Positions 56,661 through 64,000 of a stretch of 64,000 nt of DNA are shown in pieces. The notes beneath the pieces were generated by a model. The model made no database searches and was not told the origin of the DNA. It saw nothing but the letters and a program-made list of their open reading frames with translations. The stretch's first letter is position 1. Each line of letters opens with the position of its first letter. The stretch comes from Planctomycetota bacterium (GTDB taxonomy: Bacteria; Planctomycetota; Phycisphaerae; Phycisphaerales; UBA1924), in the NCBI GenBank assembly GCA_013285505.1, contig CP053450.1, positions 666,796 to 730,795 of the forward strand, given 5' to 3'. Made by a program: the position numbers and the translations under genes.

Positions 56661-58149
56661 CACCCGCCGCCTCCATCCCACCTCCCCCGCGTTCAACATC
56701 GTCCGCCACGCACGCTCGCTGTTGGCACCCGGCATCGCCGTGCTCTTCGTCGGCGGCGAGTCGTGGCAGCTCTGGCTGATGCTCCTCTTCGTCCCCAGCG
56801 CGATCTTCGAGATCGTCCGCTTCTTCACCTTCCGCTACACCCTCAGCGACGACCAGATCGTCACCTCCATGGCGTTCATCGGCCGCACCGAACGCTCCGT
56901 CCGCTACGGCCGCATCCAGAACGTCGAGTCCGTCCAGAGCGTCTTCCACCGCCTCTTCGGCGTCACCGAGGTCTGTGTCGAGACCGGCGCCGGCGGCAAG
57001 CCCGAGGTCGTCCTCCGCGTTGTCCCCGTCGGCGAGGTCGAGCGGATCCGCGAACGTGTCTTCGCCGGAAGCCCCGCCCGAACCCCCGGCCCCGGCGAGC
57101 AGGCAGACACCGACTCTCCCGCCGCCGAGGCACCAAGCGTCGAGCTCCTCCGCCTCCGCGGCCTCGACTTCGTCCGCCTCGGCATGATCACCATGCGCGG
57201 CCTCGTCCTCGTCGCCATCGTCTTGGGCCTCGCCTGGGAGTTCAAGCTCTTCGACAAGCTCGCCGTCGCCCGCGACTGGGTGCTCCACCAGCTCCGCGCC
57301 ACCTCCGACCTCAGTGTCGGCCTCACCGCCGGCGCCGTCGTCCTGCTCATCGCCTCCGCCCTCATCGGCGGCTCGGTGCTCTGGGCGTTGCTCCGGTTCG
57401 GCGGGTTCCGCCTCACCCGCCGTGGCGACGACTTCCGCATCGAGTCCGGCCTGCTCACCCGCATCGGCGCGACCGTGCCCCGCCGCCGCATCCAGCTCGT
57501 CCGCCTCACCGAGTCGTTCCAGCACCGCCGCTTCGAGCGGGCCGCGATCAGCGTCGAGACCGCCGGCGGCGTAGACCCCGAGTCCGGCAACGAATCATCC
57601 TTCGGCCGCCAATGGTTCGCCCCGCTGGTCGAGCTCGACCGGATCCCCGTTATCGCCAAGGAGATCCGCCCCTCCCTCTCACTCGACGCCGAGCCCTGGC
57701 ACCGGCTCTCGCCCCGTGCCAAGCGCCGCATGCTCCGCAAGAGCCTGCTGATCGTCGGCCCCGTGACCATCGCCATCGCCGCGGCCGTGTTCTTCGTCGG
57801 CGGATGGTGGCTGGCGGGTCTGGTCGTCGCCGGCGGCGTCGCGTCCGCCCTCTTCGATCGCCGCGCGCGCTCCATGATCCGCTACCAGCGGTCCCCGGAC
57901 TGGATCGGCTGCCGCACCGGCGTCCTCACGCGCCAGACCTCCGTCGCCTTCCTCGACCGCGTCCAGGTCGTCGACATCACCGAGTCCCCGTTCGACCGCC
58001 GGGCCCGCATGGCCACCCTCCGCATCGACACCGCCGGGGGCGGCCCCATGGGGCCCAAAGTCGATCTGCCGATGCTCGACGCCGCCCAGGCCGCCGAGCA
58101 CGCCCTGGCCGTCGCCACCGCCGCCGAGCGGGGCGGCTTCGTCTGGTGA
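56653..58149 (+). CDS. Bacterial PH-domain membrane protein, YdbT-like
   Basis: A 498-residue protein from GTG 56653. It contains three bPH2-type modules, each with a basic-R-I/V-Q core: RYGRIQNVESVQSVFHRLFG (first), PRRRIQLVRLTESFQHRRFE (second) and LDRVQVVDITESPFDRRARM (third). Paired membrane helices separate them (about 185-210 and 220-245; 370-410). It partners the preceding YdbS-like protein, as in many bacteria. Function is not settled. The acidic/Pro linker (about 137-160) is species-specific low complexity. No terminator is evident after it. Confidence 0.87.
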   Translation: MSDTRRLHPTSPAFNIVRHARSLLAPGIAVLFVGGESWQLWLMLLFVPSAIFEIVRFFTFRYTLSDDQIVTSMAFIGRTERSVRYGRIQNVESVQSVFHRLFGVTEVCVETGAGGKPEVVLRVVPVGEVERIRERVFAGSPARTPGPGEQADTDSPAAEAPSVELLRLRGLDFVRLGMITMRGLVLVAIVLGLAWEFKLFDKLAVARDWVLHQLRATSDLSVGLTAGAVVLLIASALIGGSVLWALLRFGGFRLTRRGDDFRIESGLLTRIGATVPRRRIQLVRLTESFQHRRFERAAISVETAGGVDPESGNESSFGRQWFAPLVELDRIPVIAKEIRPSLSLDAEPWHRLSPRAKRRMLRKSLLIVGPVTIAIAAAVFFVGGWWLAGLVVAGGVASALFDRRARSMIRYQRSPDWIGCRTGVLTRQTSVAFLDRVQVVDITESPFDRRARMATLRIDTAGGGPMGPKVDLPMLDAAQAAEHALAVATAAERGGFVW

Positions 58150-58249
58150 ACCCCCAGCCCCGCCACCGAGCCCCCCGCCGCTGAACCGCAAGCCTCGCCG
58201 CGACGTTACGATCTACATAGCCCACCACCAAGCACGGAGGAGCAAAGCC

Positions 58250-58963
58250 ATGGCACAGTCCCAAACCCAGACCGTTGGCCTCTACGACCACGAGGCAGAC
58301 GCCCTGCTCGGCTCCGAGCAGTTCGCCGACCGGGTCTCCCTCCTGCCCGGCGAACGCGGCGCCATCGAGCCCGGCCGCCGCGTCCGCATCATGTGGGGCC
58401 AGGACATGCTCCTCGACGCCCTCGACGGCAAATACCGCACCATCGTCTGCGGCATCAACGAAGAGGACAACACCCACGGCATCATCGCCCAACTCGTCAA
58501 CCGCATCACCACCAGCCAGTGGAGCGTCAACAGCGTCACCTCGTACGCCAAGATGTTCCACGAGTCGGTTGCCGTCCACGCCGCACACGACCGCGAGCCC
58601 TACGTCCTCAAGTACGACCTCGACAGCGTCCTCATCCTCGCGCTGCTCCGGCCCAAGGGCAAACCCACTTTCTCGCTCGACGACCTCGGCCGCGGCTTCC
58701 GCACCATCGCCAAGATGCTCCAGGGCCGCCCCGACCGCAAACCCGTCGCCGCCGTCTCCTTCCTCGGTGCCCGCTCCAACCGTCTGACCGACGCCGACGG
58801 CAACGAGCCCAGCTTCGAGAGCGTCCTCCGCACCATCTACGACGCCGGCTACCGCGGCGACATCTACCCCTCCCCCGGCATGTGGGGCTTCAGCCACGTC
58901 GGCGTCTTCCCGAGCTACCCCTTCCCCGAGGGGCTCGCACGCATGCGCGAGGGAAGCTCCTGA
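58250..58963 (+). CDS. Conserved-looking protein of unknown function
   Basis: A 237-residue soluble protein. Segments such as VRIMWGQDMLLDALDGKYRTIVCGINEED (read in part), SYAKMFHESVAVHAA, VLKYDLDSVLILALLRPKGK and the Pro/Gly-rich end DIYPSPGMWGFSHVGVFPSYPFPEGL look ordered, and the composition is not that of a shadow frame. I recognise no domain. GGAGGAG is 7 nt before the ATG, a strong start. It may be co-transcribed with the DinB-like gene, 11 bp downstream. Confidence 0.72.
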   Translation: MAQSQTQTVGLYDHEADALLGSEQFADRVSLLPGERGAIEPGRRVRIMWGQDMLLDALDGKYRTIVCGINEEDNTHGIIAQLVNRITTSQWSVNSVTSYAKMFHESVAVHAAHDREPYVLKYDLDSVLILALLRPKGKPTFSLDDLGRGFRTIAKMLQGRPDRKPVAAVSFLGARSNRLTDADGNEPSFESVLRTIYDAGYRGDIYPSPGMWGFSHVGVFPSYPFPEGLARMREGSS

Positions 58964-58974
58964 GCGAGACCCCG

Positions 58975-59493
58975 ATGGACACCCACGCGATGATCGAACG
59001 GATGGACCGGTTTGCGCGCGCACTGCCCGCCCTCGTCCGCGGCACCGGCCGCGACGAAGCGCTCTACCGACCCAACGACACCACGTGGTCCATCCTCGAA
59101 ATCGTCTGCCACCTCGCAGACGAAGAGACCGACGACTTCCGCCCCCGGCTCCAACGCACACTCGCCGACCCGCAGCCGGAGTGGGACCCCATCGACCCCG
59201 AGGCCGCGGCCATCACCCGCCGATACCGCGACGCCGACCTCGCCGAAACAATCGCCAGATTCGTCGCCGAACGCCAACGCTCGCTCACCTGGCTCCGCAC
59301 CCTCCACAACGCCGACTGGCACCGCACCTACAACCACCCCCGCATGGGCAAGGTCCCCGCCGGCGACCTCCTCGCCGCCTGGTCCGCCCACGACGCCCTC
59401 CACCTCCGCCAGATCGCCAAACGCCAGTTCGAGCTCGCCGCCGTCAACGCACCCGGATTCGACACCGCCTACGCCGGGAAGTGGGGGGCGTAA
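58975..59493 (+). CDS. DinB-superfamily protein
   Basis: A 172-residue four-helix protein of the DinB/YfiT type. The first metal-ligand His is in ILEIVCHLADEE (about 45) and two more in WSAHDALHLRQIAK near residue 140. Members are metal-dependent, often thiol-S-transferases or of unknown role. The ATG 58975 lies 11 bp after the preceding stop. Residues 1-15 form the first helix as in other members. No stress-response genes adjoin it, so no specific role is inferred. Confidence 0.85.
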   Translation: MDTHAMIERMDRFARALPALVRGTGRDEALYRPNDTTWSILEIVCHLADEETDDFRPRLQRTLADPQPEWDPIDPEAAAITRRYRDADLAETIARFVAERQRSLTWLRTLHNADWHRTYNHPRMGKVPAGDLLAAWSAHDALHLRQIAKRQFELAAVNAPGFDTAYAGKWGA

Positions 59494-59602
59494 GCACTCT
59501 GTACGCACCCGCCCGGGTGTCTCGGCGATGTAACAAGCCAACGGAAGACAGGAACCCGCCCCCCGGCCCGACGGTATCCCCTTGAGACACGAGGAGGTAC
59601 CC

Positions 59603-60181
59603 ATGCCCCGCAACGTCACCCTCGACATCCTCGACGACATCCGCGTCGCCAGCCCCTGCTCGATGGACTGGGACCAGATGACCGGCGACGAACGCACACG
59701 CCACTGCGAGCAGTGCGGCCTGCACGTCCACAACCTCGACGCCATGACCCGCGACGAAGCGCTCGCGCTCGCACACGATGCCTCGCAGGGCGGACGGGTC
59801 TGCGTCCGCTTCTACAGACGCGCTGACGGCAAGGTGCTGACAAGAGACTGCCCGGTAGGCCTCGCCGCTGTGCGCGCAAAGGCGAGACACGCCTACAGCC
59901 GCGTCGCCGCGCTCCTGGCGCTCCTGCTCTCCGGCGCGTGGCTCGTTGCCAAGGGGGACGCCAACGCCGAAGCCCTTTCCGACGCCCAGCCCTTCTCCTC
60001 TCTGCGTGCGTGGCTGCGGCCCGCGCCGCCGCAGCGGATGATGATCATGGGGGATATCTGTTTGCCGACACCTCCGCAGCCACTCGGAGGCACCGGCGGC
60101 TTGGGACTCGATGCTGAACGCGAACCCGCGCCGGACGCGCGAGAGTTCTCCCCGTGGCCCCGCCAAGACACGGAGCACTGA
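59603..60181 (+). CDS. Cys-rich membrane-anchored protein
   Basis: A 192-residue protein. The N-terminal 95 residues hold a Cys-rich module: ASPCSMDW, TRHCEQCGLHVHNLDAMTRD, GGRVCVRFYRRADGKVLTRDC, suggesting a bound metal (zinc-ribbon-like) with five cysteines. This module is seen in other Bacteroidetes and Planctomycetes proteins but has no known function. A membrane helix (VAALLALLLSGAWLVA, about 102-117) and a disordered Pro-rich C-terminus follow. I chose ATG 59603 because GAGGAGG lies 5 nt upstream; an earlier in-frame TTG at 59582 is less likely. The next gene begins 3 bp after the stop. Confidence 0.75.
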   Translation: MPRNVTLDILDDIRVASPCSMDWDQMTGDERTRHCEQCGLHVHNLDAMTRDEALALAHDASQGGRVCVRFYRRADGKVLTRDCPVGLAAVRAKARHAYSRVAALLALLLSGAWLVAKGDANAEALSDAQPFSSLRAWLRPAPPQRMMIMGDICLPTPPQPLGGTGGLGLDAEREPAPDAREFSPWPRQDTEH

Positions 60182-60184
60182 CCC

Positions 60185-60793
60185 GTGTCCTGGTTCACCG
60201 CCGGCTATGGCCTGGTCTTCCTCGGACTCGGCGCAGCGTCCGTCATCGGTGAGTCCGCCGCGCGGCGCGAGCAGTTCTTCCGCGATGGCAACGTGCCCTA
60301 TGCCGCGGTCATCCTCGCGCTCACCGTCGTGCCGATCGTCTCCGCCTGGCTCACAATGGACGTCCTCCACCGGCTCCGCCCCCGCCGGTGGTTCCGGCAC
60401 GGCGTCCAGCGGCGCGCAAGGCTGCTGCTGCTCGGCCTCGCCACGGGCTGCGTCGGCGCACTGGGTATCACCACCGGCCTCGTCCTCCTCGAATCGCTCG
60501 TGCCGACATCCGTGCTCACCGCCGGCACCACCGCCATCGTCTGCACCGCCGCGTTCCCGCTCATCCCCAGGCTGCGCCAGGGCCACTGCGCACATTGCGG
60601 CTACGACCTCCGCGGCGGCCTCGCCGAAGGACGCTGCCCGGAATGCGGCGCGTGGGCCAACGACGCCCCGGCCGAATCACTCACGGTGGGAGCAGAAACA
60701 GCACCACAAGCACCAGGACGCCCACGCACCAAAGACTCAGCAACGGCACTCTCCGGAGAAACCTCGCCCAGTTCAGCACCGCCACCGCAATGA
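60185..60793 (+). CDS. Membrane protein with C-terminal zinc ribbon
   Basis: A 202-residue protein from GTG 60185. Four hydrophobic segments (GYGLVFLGLGAASVIG, YAAVILALTVVPIVSAWL, LLLGLATGCVGALGITTGLVLL, LTAGTTAIVCTAAFPLI) are followed by a zinc ribbon CAHCGYDLRGG...GRCPECG typical of planctomycete membrane proteins. The final 50 residues are low complexity and overlap the 3' end of a convergent gene by 113 bp, so the true stop could be affected by an indel. It starts 3 bp after the Cys-rich protein, a probable unit. No function is assigned. Confidence 0.68.
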   Translation: MSWFTAGYGLVFLGLGAASVIGESAARREQFFRDGNVPYAAVILALTVVPIVSAWLTMDVLHRLRPRRWFRHGVQRRARLLLLGLATGCVGALGITTGLVLLESLVPTSVLTAGTTAIVCTAAFPLIPRLRQGHCAHCGYDLRGGLAEGRCPECGAWANDAPAESLTVGAETAPQAPGRPRTKDSATALSGETSPSSAPPPQ

Positions 60794-61109
60794 GCCCGCC
60801 CGCGGCCGCAAGCGACACCGCCGTGCGAACCCGCTCAGCATCACTCCAGAATCCATGGCGGTGCACAAACGAGAGAACCGTGTACGAATACAGGGCAGCA
60901 AAGAACGCCGGCACCGTAGAGAGCGCCGCGACCGGTGCCGACTGCGCAGCCCGCTCCCTCCTGCGCCGCAGCACCGCAGCATCCCCCCGAGTGAGCCCAC
61001 ACTCCGGACACCGCTCCCCATCCAACCCCACCGTGTCATAACGACACCGCGGGCACGGGTGTCTCCATCCCGTGCCCGCGGCAGTGCGTTCTTCTGCATC
61101 AGCGTCCAT
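60681..61109 (-). CDS. Membrane protein with N-terminal zinc ribbon
   Basis: A 142-residue protein. A zinc ribbon at the N-terminus, CPRCRYDTVGLDGERCPECG (about 19-38), is followed by a short basic stretch and three membrane helices (APVAALSTVPAFFAALYSY, TAVSLAAAGGLIAVAVLNW, LWCVGVLVLVVLFLLP). The ribbon resembles that of the convergent neighbour but at the opposite end of the chain. The gene follows ilvE on the minus strand by 19 bp. Its last 113 bp overlap the end of the plus-strand zinc-ribbon gene. No function is assigned. Confidence 0.68.
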   Translation of the reverse strand: MDADAEERTAAGTGWRHPCPRCRYDTVGLDGERCPECGLTRGDAAVLRRRRERAAQSAPVAALSTVPAFFAALYSYTVLSFVHRHGFWSDAERVRTAVSLAAAGGLIAVAVLNWARFLRRVPLLSLWCVGVLVLVVLFLLPP

Positions 61110-61128
61110 CGTCCGCCGTCGATACGGG

Positions 61129-62115
61129 TCAATCCTCCGGCACGTTCGCGCTCGTCACGATCTCCCGGAACTTGCCACGCAGCGCGTTGGTGATCGGCCC
61201 CTCGCCGTCCGTGATCGTGTGCGTCGCGGTCACGTTCCCCTTGCCGTCGTGCTCAAGCACCTCGCGCACCGCGATCATCTCCGCCGCCGAGCCGGTCAGG
61301 AACACCTCGTCGGCCTCGTACAGCTCCTCGATCGTGAACTCGCGCTCGGTGCAGGTGTACCCCATCGCCGGGCACAGCTTGTCCTTCACGAACCGCCGCG
61401 TGATGCCCTCCAGCAGCCCGACCGAGGTCGGAGGCGTGATGAGCTTCCCGTCCTTGACCAGGAAGACGTTGTCTCCCGAGCCCTCCGTCACCTTGCCCTC
61501 GGTGTTCAGCATGATCACCTCGAGCAGCTGGTCGCTCGGCTTGGTGATGCCCAGGCTCCGGTTCAGGTGGATCGCCTCCACCTTCGCCATGATGTTGTTC
61601 AGGTAGTTCAGGCTCTTGATCCGCGGGTCCAGGCACGCGACCGGCGTCTTCGGCCGGTGCGCCAGCACCACACGCATCCCCTGCTCGTACATCTCAGGCT
61701 GGAACAGCTGGATCTGGTCGGCGATGCAGATGATCCCCGCCTCCGGGCAGTGGTACGGGTTCAGCCCCAGCGAGCCCTCACCACGAGTCACCACCAGACG
61801 GATATACCCGTCCACGATCTCGTTGGCCGTGATGCACCGACGCATGATGTCCATCATCTCGTCGCGCCCGATCGGGATCGTCAGGAAGAGCCGGTCCGCA
61901 CAGCCGTACAGCCGGTCCATGTGCTGCGCCGCCTTGAAGATCTTGCCCTTGTAGACCCGGATCCCCTCGAAGATCCCGTCCCCGTACAGCAGCCCGTGGT
62001 CGAACACGCTGACCATCGCCTCGTGCTTGGGCACCATGCGCCCGTTGACATAGATCAGCGGCTTGTCCGCCGCGCCCGTCGAGTTGGAAGCGGGCTGGGT
62101 CGAGGTCTGGGTCAT
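61129..62115 (-). CDS. ilvE: Branched-chain amino acid aminotransferase
   Basis: A 328-residue fold-type IV PLP aminotransferase. Characteristic segments are VSVFDHGLLYGDGIFEGIRV, the PLP-Lys region DPRIKSLNYLNNIMAKVEA, MLNTEGKVTEGSGDNVFLV and LTGSAAEMIAVREV. It makes leucine, isoleucine and valine from their keto acids with glutamate. The first 17 residues (TQTSTQPASNSTGAADK) are an extra disordered N-terminus. I chose ATG 62115, with GGAGGG about 11 nt upstream, over the open frame to 62217. D-amino-acid transaminase or ADC lyase share this fold, but the GLLYGDGIFEGIR and length favour IlvE. Confidence 0.93.
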   Translation of the reverse strand: MTQTSTQPASNSTGAADKPLIYVNGRMVPKHEAMVSVFDHGLLYGDGIFEGIRVYKGKIFKAAQHMDRLYGCADRLFLTIPIGRDEMMDIMRRCITANEIVDGYIRLVVTRGEGSLGLNPYHCPEAGIICIADQIQLFQPEMYEQGMRVVLAHRPKTPVACLDPRIKSLNYLNNIMAKVEAIHLNRSLGITKPSDQLLEVIMLNTEGKVTEGSGDNVFLVKDGKLITPPTSVGLLEGITRRFVKDKLCPAMGYTCTEREFTIEELYEADEVFLTGSAAEMIAVREVLEHDGKGNVTATHTITDGEGPITNALRGKFREIVTSANVPED

Positions 62116-62240
62116 TGAAGAGGCCCTCCGTGAGCTCTGGGTGTCAGTCGATTCGGGAGCAGCGAGCCGAAACTCGCCGCTCGTACCGCCATGGTACTCG
62201 CGCGGTTCGGCCCACATCGGAACATGCAGACGCAGTGTTT

Positions 62241-62246
62241 AGTATA
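62241..62246 (-). promoter_or_regulatory. -10-like element TATACT in the pheT-ilvE gap
   Basis: On the minus strand TATACT at 62246-62241 would give a leader of roughly 120 nt to ilvE. No clear -35 hexamer is seen at the right distance. Confidence 0.35.
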
Positions 62247-62270
62247 CGGTCGGGTAATGATCAGGCCGTG

Positions 62271-64000
62271 CTAGGCCCGAAGCTCGGCGCGAAGCCGATT
62301 TTTCGCGGCCTCAACAAGGGATTCCACCTGAGGATCGACCTCCTCGTGCCGCAGCGTCCGCTCCGGCGAGCGGAACCGCAGCCGCATCGTCACGCTCTTC
62401 TTGCCCTGCCCCGTCTGCTTGCCCCGGTACGTCCCCACAAACGAGGTCCGCTCCAAAAGCGCCGGCGCCGTCTCCCGGATCAACTCCTCAAACCGCGCCC
62501 ACGCCACGTCCTCGGCCACCACAAACGAGAGGTCCCGCTCGATCGAGGGGAACGCCGGCAGCGCGTGCGTCACCGCCCGCGGCGGGTACATCCCCACCAG
62601 CGCGTCCAGACTCAGCTCCGCCGCGATCACCGGCACCTCAAGCCCGTACGCCTTCTGCATCGCCCCGGTCATGAACCCGAACGTCCCGATCCGCTGCCCC
62701 GCCACCAGCACCTCCGCCGACGCCTCCGCGTCAAACGCCGCCTGGCAAGGCTTGCCCGGCACGATCTCCACCCGAGCCTCGCTCCCCGCCAGCGCGCCCG
62801 CACCACCGACTCGACCGCCCCGCGCATCAGCCGCACACCACGCTGCCGGTCGTCCGCCGACCGCTTCCGACCCTCGCCCGGCACGTCCATCAGCAGCGCA
62901 AGGTTGCGGTTCTCGATCCCCTGCCGCCCCTCCTTGTCCAACTCGGCAAACACCGAAGAGATCTCCCACAGCCGCACGCCACCCGCCTGCTCGACCTGCC
63001 CGTGCTGGTTCGTCCGCCGGCACGCCAGCAAACTCGGCAGCACGCTCGGCCGCAGATAGGGCTCCTGGCTCCGCCGCGCATCATCAACCTTCAGCAGCCG
63101 CATCTCCGGCGGCAGGAAAGGCTCCGCCGCCTCGCGCCCCACAAACGTGAACGTCACCGTCTCGTAGAACCCCAACCCGCCGAGCACCGTGCCGATCGCC
63201 CGCACCGCGCCCTCGCTCTCCTGCGGCGGCTTGGCCACGATCGGCATCCGGTCCAGGATCGGCACCGCGTCCAACCCCTTCACCCGCGCGACCTCCTCCA
63301 CCAGATCAATCTCACGCGTCAGGTCGTGCCGGAACGCCGGGATCGTGCACCGAAGCGTCCCCGACCCGCCACGCTCCACCCCGATCTCCAGCTCCGACAG
63401 CATCGCTTCCTGTTCATCGTCGGGGATGTCCACGCCGATCACATCGCGCACCCGCTGCGGCCGCAACTCAACCACCGTCGGCGCCGCAAACTCCCGCCCG
63501 TCGGCCAGCACACCCTCGCACAACGCACCCCCGGCAAACTCCACCAGCAGCGCCGCCGCGCGCCGCGCCGCAAACTCGATCTCGCGAGCATCCACGATCC
63601 GCTCAAACCGGTGCGCCGCGTCGGTCTGGATCGCCAGCCGCCGCGCCGCCCGCCGGATCGTCACCGGGTCCCACGTCGCCATCTCCAGCACCACGTCGGT
63701 CGTCTGGTTGCCCACCTCGCTGTCCGCACCGCCGATCACCCCCGCCAGCGACTGCGCCCGCTCGGCGTCCGCCACCACCAGCTCATCGGCCCGCAGCACA
63801 CGGTCCTTCTCATCCAGCGTCCGCAGCTTCTCACCCTTCCGGGCATACCGGATCACCAGCGACCCCCCCGCCAGCTTCGCCAGATCGAACACATGGCACG
63901 GGTGCCCAAGCTCGAACGTGATGAAGTTCGTCAGGTCCACCACGTTGTTGATCGACCGCTGCCCGACCGCCTCGAGCGCCTCCACAAGCCACTCAGGGCT
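62271..64000 (-). CDS. pheT: Phenylalanine-tRNA ligase beta subunit, C-terminal part (one frame break; 5' end beyond window)
   Basis: About 576 C-terminal residues of PheT (usual length near 800). The visible order is B3/B4 (SPEWLVEALEAVGQRSINNV, then TNFITFELGHPCHVFDL), B5 (about residues 165-240), the catalytic-like core (YETVTFTFVGREAAEPFLPP) and the anticodon-binding FDX-ACB domain at the end (PAFPSIERDLSFVVAEDVAW). PheT with PheS charges tRNA-Phe. The frame breaks near 62795: a missing base in a GC run separates RGAVESVVRA from ALAGSEARVEIVPG. An essential enzyme broken this way is more likely a sequence error than a pseudogene. ilvE follows 155 bp downstream. Confidence 0.93.

Overview
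The window comes from a high-GC planctomycete, most probably of the class Phycisphaerae. This is an inference from several observations: a 23S-5S rRNA unit with its own promoter and no 16S in the window; secreted proteins ending in paired dockerin-like repeats of the type D-x-N-x-D-G-x-V-N-T-x-D-V-L-x-F-L-N-x-W with a terminal cysteine; a PEP-CTERM-like protein; C-x-x-C-G-Y-D zinc-ribbon membrane proteins; an Hc1-type histone H1-like protein; MoxR/VWA modules; and a SecA-like ATPase next to HlyD and M50 genes. I cannot name a species.

Layout. 1-7.4 kb (minus): GxxExxY protein (cut by the window edge), MoxR ATPase, VWA/amidotransferase-like membrane protein, NHL-repeat lipoprotein and an ABC permease. 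7.6-9.4 kb (plus): accB-accC of acetyl-CoA carboxylase. 9.6-10.2 kb: PEP-CTERM-like protein with a clean terminator. 10.3-17.6 kb (minus): a four-module export-like cluster made of a double HlyD adaptor with a GAF domain, a PqqD-M50-HlyD membrane protein and a SecA-like ATPase. 18-22.6 kb: DegT aminotransferase, then manA, fabZ, a histone H1-like gene and an APH-fold kinase. 22.7-28.9 kb: fucose block of a two-gene GDP-fucose salvage enzyme, a GH29 alpha-L-fucosidase and a TIM-barrel sugar isomerase-like protein. 29-39.8 kb: five consecutive secreted proteins, all with the Cys-bracketed dockerin-like tail (PQQ-like propeller, lysyl oxidase, two tandem serine proteases, repeat-rich surface protein). 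39.8-46.5 kb: epimerase, small proteins, class V aminotransferase, uracil-DNA glycosylase, CusF-like lipoprotein, Memo-family protein. 46.8-52.6 kb: PilM and two associated membrane proteins. 52.6-55.95 kb: 23S and 5S rRNA. 56-64 kb: two bacterial PH-domain proteins, a DinB-like protein, small Cys-rich and zinc-ribbon proteins, ilvE and the 3' part of pheT.

Data quality matters here. At least fifteen single-base frame breaks lie in otherwise well-conserved genes, including accB, pheT and the DNA glycosylase. Many sit in G/C homopolymers or GC-dinucleotide runs and they go in both directions, so I read most as sequencing or assembly indels. These genes are annotated as whole CDSs with the break position stated.

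The most interesting feature is the 10.3-17.6 kb SecA-like/M50/HlyD cluster, which looks like a dedicated envelope export or processing machine with no cargo identified. Next come the Cys-bracketed dockerin-like tails and a set of start codons that lie 5-6 nt after a -10-like hexamer, suggesting leaderless transcription.
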